Shown here: in pieces, positions 1-5,290 of the stretch
How positions within the stretch are numbered: position 1 is the first letter of the stretch
Layout: every line of letters starts with the position of its first letter
Assembly (NCBI GenBank): GCA_020426085.1
Contig: JAGQQP010000213.1
Location: 1-7,088 of the forward strand
DNA from: Planctomycetaceae bacterium
GTDB lineage: Bacteria > Planctomycetota > Planctomycetia > Planctomycetales > Planctomycetaceae
Length of the DNA stretch: 7,088 bases
Reading direction: 5' to 3'
Notes under the pieces: model-generated
What the model was told of the DNA's origin: nothing
What the model saw: only the letters and a program-made list of their open reading frames with translations
The model's database searches: none
Made by a program: the position numbers and the translations under genes

Positions 1-2
1 AG

Positions 3-620
3 ACTGGTGGTTCCGGTCAGTACGCTCATGTGGTTGGTAAGCTTGAGCCGATGGCAGTCGAAAACGACAGTGAGACTTATGAATTTGTAAACAACATCAG
101 CCAGGGTCGTATTCCCCGTGAATACATTCCTGCCGTTGATAAAGGTTTCCAGCGTGCACTGGTCAAAGGCCCGCTTTGCGAATGTGAAGTGGTCGGCGTG
201 AAAGCCATCCTGTCTGATGGTTCTTACCATGATGTTGACTCTTCGGAAATGGCGTTTAACGTTGCCGGTTTCAACTGTATGCGTGAAACCCTGAAGAAAG
301 CCAACATGGCTCTGCTGGAGCCCATCATGAAACTGGAAGTGGAAGTTCCTGAAGAATTCCAAGGACCTGTATCCGGTCATATTGCACAGAAACGTGGTGT
401 GATCAATACTTCTGAAACCCGTATGGGAACCAGTATCTTTGTCGCAGAAGTACCACTGGCCAGCATGTTCGACTATGCGAATGAACTGCGTTCGATGACA
501 CAGGGTAAAGGTGGATTCAGTATGGAATTCTCCCGTTACGCTCAGGTGCCTCGAAACATTCAGGAAGAAGTCGTCGCACGCCGCCTGAAAGAAAAAGAAG
601 AACGTATGGCAACAGCCTAA
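3..620 (+). CDS. fusA: Elongation factor G, C-terminal part (5' end outside window)
   Basis: This is the end of the ribosomal translocase EF-G, a GTPase that moves tRNA and mRNA through the ribosome. Only domains IV and V are present; the frame is open from base 3 and the GTP-binding part lies upstream. Visible residues 1-9 read TGGSGQYAH, the EF-G domain IV signature. EYIPAVDKG follows at 40-48, and the domain IV tip loop GSYHDVDSS at 73-81 carries the His that reaches into the decoding site. Domain V starts near LLEPIMK (about 104-110) and contains the FVAEVPL and ELRSMTQGKG motifs. The tail after the last domain is short and charged. Several positions (EFQGPV, RRLKEKE tail, MEFSRY, IQEEV) look closer to mitochondrial EF-G1 and the related spdEFG1 group than to E. 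coli FusA. That subgroup call is from memory of those sequences. The apparent GTG start at 30 is internal, not a real start. Confidence 0.97.
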   Translation, partial: TGGSGQYAHVVGKLEPMAVENDSETYEFVNNISQGRIPREYIPAVDKGFQRALVKGPLCECEVVGVKAILSDGSYHDVDSSEMAFNVAGFNCMRETLKKANMALLEPIMKLEVEVPEEFQGPVSGHIAQKRGVINTSETRMGTSIFVAEVPLASMFDYANELRSMTQGKGGFSMEFSRYAQVPRNIQEEVVARRLKEKEERMATA

Positions 621-638
621 GTTCTATGACGATAAACG

Positions 639-672
639 AAAAAGCCCCGTTTTACGAAACGGGGCTTTTTTT
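639..672. terminator. Intrinsic terminator, probably bidirectional, between convergent genes
   Basis: A 9-bp perfect GC-rich stem (GCCCCGTTT at 644-652 with AAACGGGGC at 657-665) closes a TACG tetraloop (653-656). Seven T residues follow at 666-672, and five A residues precede the stem at 639-643, so the stem can extend to 14 bp. Read on the plus strand it ends the EF-G transcript 19 bases after the stop codon. Read on the minus strand, the A-tract becomes a T5 tail downstream of the lyase gene ending at 712. The fit to a Rho-independent terminator is very good in the plus direction and moderate in the minus direction. Confidence 0.93.
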
Positions 673-711
673 ATTGCACCAGGATAACATAACAGTCGCA
701 GCAACGATCCA

Positions 712-1623
712 TCAGGCCAGTTCCGCTTCTGCTGCCAGAATTGGTTCCATCAACTGGCGAATCTCTGCTTCCTGCTCACCGGTCAGAGTCCGCTGCGGTG
801 CCCGAGGCGGTCCGAAGTCGGCCCCCGTCAGTGTAATCGCATATTTCAGCATGCTGATATTGAAACTGTCCCCGGCACGTGCCCGGTAATCTTCAATGGG
901 AAGGATCTGCTGCTGAATCCGCATGCCTTCCTCATAATTCCCGGCATGAAACGCAGCATGCATCGCCAGCGACAGTCGCGGGCAGACATTGCCTGCACCA
1001 CTGGTGAACCCACCTGATCCTGCCAGCATATAATAGGGTGCAAAGCGTTCTGCCGATCCGCAAATCCACTCCAGTCCGTGTGAATCCGCATTCACAGTCG
1101 TACGAAACTGATGCATCTGATTTACCGAATACTTCACGCCAACCGAACGGGAATCAGCGGCCAGTTTCAGCAGCAGTTCATCACTGGGGATTTCCGCTTT
1201 TTTATAGAACAGAGTCGGACAGTCAACCGCATCCATTACCGTCAGATAATATTCTTCCGCTCCCCGGTCACTCATATAGGGATGTGCGAACGGCATAAAC
1301 ATGATGCCGGTTGCCCCCGCTTTGATACAGTCAATGGCGGTCTGACGGGCTACTTTGACCTGGTATCCGATCGGAGCAAAGATCAGTGTTTCCGGGCCAG
1401 TCACTTCGCGGGTTACTTTGACCAGCTGGACAATTTCCTCGGGTGACAGGCTGTGAAATTCACTTGTGCCTGCCCCCGGTAAATAGACTCGCATTCCTGC
1501 TTCATATAATTTTTGAGTGTGCGCTGCCTGCTGATCCAGATTGATCTGATCGTTCTGATCAAAGGCAGTCAGCGGGACAATATGCACGGTTTGCAGCTGT
1601 TGACGTTCAATGGAGGGACTCAT
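712..1623 (-). CDS. Dihydrodipicolinate synthase / N-acetylneuraminate lyase family protein, substrate unknown
   Basis: A 303-residue class I aldolase-type TIM barrel, the normal length for this family, expected in the cytoplasm. Members form a Schiff base between a lysine and a 2-keto acid, then cleave, condense or dehydrate it. The Schiff-base lysine is K164 in VGVKYSV and the catalytic tyrosine is Y140 in LFYKKAE. The substrate carboxylate loop is GAGTSEFHSLSPEE at 50-63, and GFTSGAGNVCP at 205-215 matches the late-barrel G-x-x-S...N-x-x-P motif. The loop resembles 5-dehydro-4-deoxyglucarate dehydratases (GGTGEF-SL-PEE) more than DapA (GTTGES), but the rest is too divergent to name a substrate. 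The usual YN after the catalytic strand is YK here. The ATG at 1621-1623 has AGGA at 1632-1635 (minus sense), 8 bases upstream. The gene stands alone, divergent from the CitG-like gene and convergent with EF-G. A role in sugar-acid or sialic-acid-type catabolism is inference. Confidence 0.9.
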   Translation of the reverse strand: MSPSIERQQLQTVHIVPLTAFDQNDQINLDQQAAHTQKLYEAGMRVYLPGAGTSEFHSLSPEEIVQLVKVTREVTGPETLIFAPIGYQVKVARQTAIDCIKAGATGIMFMPFAHPYMSDRGAEEYYLTVMDAVDCPTLFYKKAEIPSDELLLKLAADSRSVGVKYSVNQMHQFRTTVNADSHGLEWICGSAERFAPYYMLAGSGGFTSGAGNVCPRLSLAMHAAFHAGNYEEGMRIQQQILPIEDYRARAGDSFNISMLKYAITLTGADFGPPRAPQRTLTGEQEAEIRQLMEPILAAEAELA

Positions 1624-1787
1624 GAAACAATTCCTGTTACCTGGGTAGATCGGGGGACCAGAGACTTCATTTCTGACAATGCATCCTGCAGAATGAAACC
1701 ACGACGTGGATTCTCAACAGAATACTTAAGACTCTTTACATACTGTTGTACGTAGAAAACGAGCGACCATCAATCGAGCCGGGCCCC
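1624..1787. promoter_or_regulatory. Divergent intergenic region, presumed to hold both promoters
   Basis: This 164-bp gap separates the divergent lyase gene and CitG-like gene, so each should start transcription here. I found no convincing sigma-70 pair for either direction. On the minus strand, TTGAGA (1717-1712) resembles a -35 box, but the sequence 16-17 bases further on is a poor -10. On the plus strand, CATACT (1739-1744) is a weak -10 without a good -35. The clearest element is the dyad at 1695-1713, listed separately. Confidence 0.4.
1695..1713. promoter_or_regulatory. 19-bp dyad, candidate operator
   Basis: The sequence GAAACCACGACGTGGATTC has two 9-base arms around a central A, with 8 of 9 positions complementary and a perfect CCACG/CGTGG core. 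It lies between two divergent genes, 72 bases upstream of the lyase start and 75 bases upstream of the CitG-like start. The size and symmetry fit a dimeric repressor or activator site. No regulator gene is in the window, so the binding protein is unknown. An 11-bp core of this kind could occur by chance, so this is only a candidate. Confidence 0.35.
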
Positions 1788-2693
1788 ATGAGTCAAAATA
1801 ATCAACAACTCGAACATTGGTGCTATCTGGCATGTCTGATGGAGGCCACTGCCAGAAAACCGGGAAACGTCCATCCGGAGGCTTCTTTCCCTGACTTGAG
1901 CTATGCTGATTTTCTCAAATCGGCGGCAGTCATCGCTCCCCTGCTGGCTCAATCCATAGAACAAAGTACGGGAGAACTGGTTCTCTCCTGTATCAGAGAG
2001 ACTCAAAGAGCAGTCACCAGCAATTCCAATCTGGGTATGGTTTTGCTACTGGCTCCCATGATGCGGATTCCCGTAAAATTAAACATCGCAGAAGGAATTC
2101 ACGACGTTTTACATGAGTTGACTGTCGAAGATGCATGTGCCGCTTACGAAGCGATCCGACTTGCAAATCCTGGAGGAATTGGAACAGCAGAAGCCGAAGA
2201 TATCACGCTGGAACCAACGGAAACGCTCCGCGACGTGATGTGTCTCGCTGCGGAACGGGACTCGATTGCCCGCGAGTACGCCACTGACTTTCAGATCATT
2301 CTAAAGACAGGAGTCCCCGCGATTACGGAATACTGGAATCAGACAGACTGCTGGGAAACCGCCATCATTCGTTTACAGCTGCGACTGATGGCTGACTTTC
2401 CCGATACTTTAATTGCCAGAAAGCGGGGCCTGACTGAAGCAGAAGCGGCCTCACATCGCGCCCGAACAGTCCTGCAGTCAGAAGCGGGAACTGCTCAACT
2501 CGAAGAATTTGATTTCTGGCTGCGTGAACAGGGAAACCTGCGAAATCCCGGCACCACTGCCGACCTGATTGTAGCAACACTGTTTGTCGCATTACGGGAT
2601 GGTTTCATTCCTGCCCCTGCCCCCGGTACAATAATTGAAAAGATACCACCACAATTTCATCCGTACCTGAAATTAAAGTTTCACCATGAATAA
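1788..2693 (+). CDS. CitG-like triphosphoribosyl-dephospho-CoA synthase family protein
   Basis: A 301-residue homologue of CitG/MdcB, which transfer a 5-(tri)phosphoribosyl group from ATP to dephospho-CoA with release of adenine, making the prosthetic group of citrate lyase or malonate decarboxylase. Family motifs visible are ARKPGNVHP at 22-30, SNSNLG at 78-83, DTLIARKRG at 206-214 and NPGTTADLI at 253-261. The first motif continues into FPDLSYADF instead of the G-x-H-x-DM stretch of classical CitG, which I recall as typical of archaeal and C1-pathway homologues. No citC, citDEF or mdc genes are nearby, so the lyase role is unlikely. The gene overlaps the next one, a pterin synthase homologue, by 8 bp, which points to cofactor synthesis. 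The ATG at 1788 is chosen because family similarity begins just after it. An in-frame TTG at 1746 would add 14 residues with no family similarity. No clear Shine-Dalgarno sequence precedes 1788, so the start is moderately sure. Confidence 0.88.
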   Translation: MSQNNQQLEHWCYLACLMEATARKPGNVHPEASFPDLSYADFLKSAAVIAPLLAQSIEQSTGELVLSCIRETQRAVTSNSNLGMVLLLAPMMRIPVKLNIAEGIHDVLHELTVEDACAAYEAIRLANPGGIGTAEAEDITLEPTETLRDVMCLAAERDSIAREYATDFQIILKTGVPAITEYWNQTDCWETAIIRLQLRLMADFPDTLIARKRGLTEAEAASHRARTVLQSEAGTAQLEEFDFWLREQGNLRNPGTTADLIVATLFVALRDGFIPAPAPGTIIEKIPPQFHPYLKLKFHHE

Positions 2694-3183
2694 ATTTGCC
2701 CGTTACCAGGTGCGCGTCACCAAAGATCATCTGGTTTTCAGTGCAGCGCACTTCATCACATTCAACGGCAACATCTGTGAACGGCTACACGGCCATAACT
2801 GGCGCGTCGCCGCTGAATTGACCGGCCCCCTGGATGAGAACGGGTATGTGTTTGATTTCATCGCCCTGCGCGATCAGTTGCAGAAAACCGTTGATGCACT
2901 GGACCACCGGGTCCTGCTGCCGACTCTGCATCAGCAGATTAAAGTCAGAGAACAGGACCAGGAAGTCGAAGCCACTTTTGAAAACCGCCGCTGGGTCTTT
3001 CCCCGTGAAGACTGCATTTTGCTGCCGGTGGAAAACACGACTGCCGAATTGATCGCACACTGGATTGGCCAGCAGCTGCTGACTGTGATAGGATCCAATG
3101 AAGCCAGTCAGATCGAATCGGTACAGATCGAAGTAGAAGAAAATTTTGGACAGTGGGCCATCTGTAAGCTGCCTGTCGCATAA
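2686..3183 (+). CDS. 6-pyruvoyltetrahydropterin synthase / QueD family protein
   Basis: A 165-residue T-fold enzyme of the COG0720 family, which acts on 7,8-dihydroneopterin triphosphate in pterin, folate or queuosine-precursor synthesis. The zinc ligands are H22 (SAAHF), H35 and H37 (LHGHNW). The nucleophile position is C31, and E32 follows it directly, giving C-E-x-x-H-G-H. The catalytic Asp-His pair is D73-H74 in ALDHRVL. The pterin-anchoring end is present as PVENTTAEL (114-122) and VEENFG (150-155). QueD is about 120 residues, and the extra length here is mainly an insertion at about 82-112 between the LDH motif and PVENTTAE. The ATG at 2686 lies inside the end of the CitG-like gene (ATGAATAA overlap) with only a weak ribosome binding site, so translation is probably coupled. 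Two in-frame stops, TAATAA, end it. Which of QueD, PTPS-I or PTPS-III it is cannot be settled by eye; the Cys-Glu pair hints at a mixed PTPS-I/III type. Confidence 0.93.
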   Translation: MNKFARYQVRVTKDHLVFSAAHFITFNGNICERLHGHNWRVAAELTGPLDENGYVFDFIALRDQLQKTVDALDHRVLLPTLHQQIKVREQDQEVEATFENRRWVFPREDCILLPVENTTAELIAHWIGQQLLTVIGSNEASQIESVQIEVEENFGQWAICKLPVA

Positions 3184-3231
3184 TAATCATACCTCAGTCA
3201 ACTCGCTGTCGCATCCGAGCGTGAACGAGTC

Positions 3232-3236
3232 AAGGA
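3232..3236 (+). promoter_or_regulatory. Ribosome binding site that fixes the cnoX-like start
   Basis: AAGGA lies 8 bases before the ATG at 3245. The same frame is open upstream to 3146, but those residues would overlap the pterin synthase gene and do not look like thioredoxin. This site, and the start of thioredoxin similarity right after it, select 3245. Confidence 0.8.
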
Positions 3237-3244
3237 ACGAAATC

Positions 3245-4108
3245 ATGTCAGCAAACTCAGCCTGGACCATTGATATCACCGAAGAAAACTTCGAAACCGC
3301 GGTGATTCAGAAATCGGAACAGCTTCCCATTATCATTGATTTCTGGGCTCCCTGGTGTGGTCCCTGTCAGCAGCTGGCTCCCCTGCTGGATCAGCTGGTT
3401 GAAGAGTATCAGGGAAAATTCATACTCGCCAAAATCAACATTGATGAGCAACAGAACCTGGCAGCAGCATTTCGCGTGCAGTCGATTCCCATGGTGGTCG
3501 CATTCGTAAATGGGCAGCCTGTCGATCACTTCCAGGGGATTCTCCCCGAAGAGTCACTGCGGGAATGGATTTCTAATCTGTTGCCTTCTCCCGTTGACAT
3601 GCTCTTGCAGGAAGGGCAGATTCTCGAAGAATCAGATCTGGCCTCCGCCGAAGCCAAATACAAAGCAGCCTTAGATCTGGAACCAGCCAATGACTTCATC
3701 AAAGTGCGTCTGGCGTCCGTGCTGGCAAAACAGTCCCGTTTTGATGAAAGCTCCCACATCATTCAGGAACTGGAGAAACGTGGATTCCTGGAACCGGAAG
3801 CAGAACAGATCAAGTCACAGCTTGAGTTACAGGCCGCTGCAGAAGAAGCAGGAGGCGTCGAAGCCGCTCGCGCCGCACTTGAGGCAGATCCTGATAACGC
3901 AGAACTGAAGATCGGGCTCGCCGACGCACTGGCAATTTCCAACAAACATGAGGAAGCTCTGGAAATCTGTCTGTCGATCATTGAACAGGATAAAGCAGGA
4001 GCAGGGGTTGAAGCCAAAGCGACCATGCTACGGATCTTTGATATCCTGGGGCCTCAATCTGCCCTGGTGAGCACCTACCGACGCAGACTGGCTACCCTGC
4101 TATATTAG
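3245..4108 (+). CDS. cnoX: Thioredoxin-TPR chaperedoxin, CnoX/YbbN family
   Basis: A 287-residue cytoplasmic protein combining an N-terminal thioredoxin fold with a C-terminal TPR part, the CnoX (YbbN) architecture and length. In characterised members it holds unfolding proteins, protects cysteines from over-oxidation and passes clients to DnaK and GroEL. The thioredoxin part covers about 7-113 and has FWAPWCGPC with C38 and C41, plus the cis-proline P82 in QSIPMV. TPR-like helices cover about 116-180 and 203-250, and the end matches the family tail (MLRIFDILG, then YRRRLATLLY). The E. coli protein lacks the CxxC pair, whereas this one should be redox active, like the Caulobacter form. The gene follows the pterin synthase gene by 61 bp with its own good ribosome binding site, so it may share the operon or have its own promoter. 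Nothing in its sequence links it to pterin chemistry. Confidence 0.92.
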   Translation: MSANSAWTIDITEENFETAVIQKSEQLPIIIDFWAPWCGPCQQLAPLLDQLVEEYQGKFILAKINIDEQQNLAAAFRVQSIPMVVAFVNGQPVDHFQGILPEESLREWISNLLPSPVDMLLQEGQILEESDLASAEAKYKAALDLEPANDFIKVRLASVLAKQSRFDESSHIIQELEKRGFLEPEAEQIKSQLELQAAAEEAGGVEAARAALEADPDNAELKIGLADALAISNKHEEALEICLSIIEQDKAGAGVEAKATMLRIFDILGPQSALVSTYRRRLATLLY

Positions 4109-4140
4109 ATTGACGCGTCGAACAGATACGAGGTCGAACT
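4109..4140. other. Short convergent gap with no recognisable terminator
   Basis: Only 32 bases separate the stop of the cnoX-like gene from the stop of the minus-strand gene. It contains the 8-bp palindrome GACGCGTC (4112-4119) and a 7-bp direct repeat GTCGAAC (4117-4123 and 4133-4139). No stem with a T-tract is present in either direction, so transcripts from the two sides may overlap or end by another means. Confidence 0.5.
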
Positions 4141-5289
4141 TTATTGCCCGGCAGATCGGGTGCCTGCGGGTGAACCGGCAATCGGAACTCCAAACGGCAA
4201 TGGGCGCCCTGCAACCTGGTAACCCAGTGAATGAGCGTGTTTCTGCAGACTGCGATACAGATCAAAACTGTCGGGATACACCCAGAAAGTGAGAGTCGAC
4301 CCACTGCCGATTTCCGTGATCGCCTGGAAAAACTCCGAGTTGTTCTGCATCGCCTGCTCCAGACTCTCACCAGCGATATCAGCACTGCGACTGATTTCCC
4401 ACTTGGAGACGCCGACACGAAATCCGCCACTGCCGCCGTTACTTAACTGATCGAGGGCAGACAACGCCTGACGTTCGACAATGTAGTCCATCGTATAGCC
4501 GCGATAAGGTCCCACTTTCCCGTGATGTTCCCGGTACTTTGCCAGCCAGCTTCCGCGTTTCATCACCTGGTCTTTCAGTTCCATCAGCAACTCATTAATG
4601 GGAACATAGGAAACACGATTCTCTGAAAGCAGAAAGTGCCATTCTTTATCTGTGACAAGTTGACTGACGGGCGTCAATCGATGCTTTAATTCCTTAATCT
4701 GTTCCTGTGGCTCAGAAACCTTACGGGCCTGTGACACGACGCGTTCCAGTCGCTCTTTCGTTTCTTTGGTCGTATCAACCAGACTCAACAACTGCCGGTA
4801 TTCCTGCTCCAGTTGATCACTCTTCTGATTGACCTGCGACACCATCGACAGGACTTTGCCACTGACTTCCTGTTTCCTGATATTGATTTCAGCAGCCCCT
4901 GCTTTTCGACTCTGCATCGCCTGATCCAGCTGCGCCAGTTCCTGTTCCACCTTTTGAACTTCATCCAGAAGTTCCTGTGAAGGTTGCTGATAAATGATCT
5001 TAGGTTTCTGAGGCACAAATGGTTTTGGTTCCTGTGGCTCCAAAGCCAGAACGGGAGACGGTGGCGGTTCTGGTACAATCTTAGGTAGAAACGCTTTCAG
5101 ATCCTGATCAATAATTTCCGGCTGAACGGGAACCGCTTCCTGATTTTCAGCCACCGTCACTGGTGCCTGGCTCATCTTGATCCCGGCGATCACAATCAGA
5201 ATAATAAGAATCCCAACGATATTCGCCACGATGTCCAGAAAGGAATCTGATCCGAACCCTGTTTCTCCCTGTGCTGTACGGCGGCTCAT
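4141..5289 (-). CDS. Membrane-anchored coiled-coil protein with ExbD/TolR-like N-terminus, unknown function
   Basis: A 382-residue protein with no family I can name. Residues 17-38 form one hydrophobic segment (FLDIVANIVGILIILIVI...) with an aspartate, D19, at its start. This resembles ExbD/TolR, whose single helix carries a proton-binding Asp, and suggests an inner-membrane anchor with the rest in the periplasm. A proline-rich linker covers 71-104, a predicted coiled coil about 105-205, and a mixed alpha/beta domain 215-372. That domain ends in a strand-P-x5-Y-helix-G-strand module (P339, Y345, G356) that also occurs in the gene upstream. The tail is short and rich in Gly, Ala and Ser. The ATG at 5287-5289 follows the previous stop by one base and has AAGGAG (5302-5297) 7 bases before it, so the two genes are clearly one operon. 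A role as a stator or force-transmitting subunit is inference. No OmpA-like peptidoglycan-binding motif is visible. Confidence 0.85.
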   Translation of the reverse strand: MSRRTAQGETGFGSDSFLDIVANIVGILIILIVIAGIKMSQAPVTVAENQEAVPVQPEIIDQDLKAFLPKIVPEPPPSPVLALEPQEPKPFVPQKPKIIYQQPSQELLDEVQKVEQELAQLDQAMQSRKAGAAEINIRKQEVSGKVLSMVSQVNQKSDQLEQEYRQLLSLVDTTKETKERLERVVSQARKVSEPQEQIKELKHRLTPVSQLVTDKEWHFLLSENRVSYVPINELLMELKDQVMKRGSWLAKYREHHGKVGPYRGYTMDYIVERQALSALDQLSNGGSGGFRVGVSKWEISRSADIAGESLEQAMQNNSEFFQAITEIGSGSTLTFWVYPDSFDLYRSLQKHAHSLGYQVAGRPLPFGVPIAGSPAGTRSAGQ

Positions 5290-5290
5290 C

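Noticed and set aside
626..889. 87-codon plus-strand open frame after EF-G
   Set aside because: It runs through the terminator hairpin and opposite the end of the lyase gene, and has no ribosome binding site or recognisable motif.
1746..1787. Longer start (TTG at 1746) for the CitG-like gene
   Set aside because: The 14 extra residues show no family similarity, and the ATG at 1788 is followed at once by CitG-like sequence. Neither site has a strong ribosome binding site.
3201..3230. Hairpin ACTCG/CGAGT between the pterin synthase and cnoX-like genes
   Set aside because: The arms are only 5 bp around a 20-base loop with no T-tract, so neither a terminator nor a riboswitch is supported.
3146..3244. 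Upstream extension of the thioredoxin-TPR gene
   Set aside because: It would overlap the pterin synthase gene and add non-thioredoxin residues; AAGGA at 3232-3236 marks the ATG at 3245.
4112..4119. GACGCGTC palindrome as a regulatory site
   Set aside because: It is only 8 bp, lies between two gene ends rather than near a promoter, and such palindromes are expected by chance.
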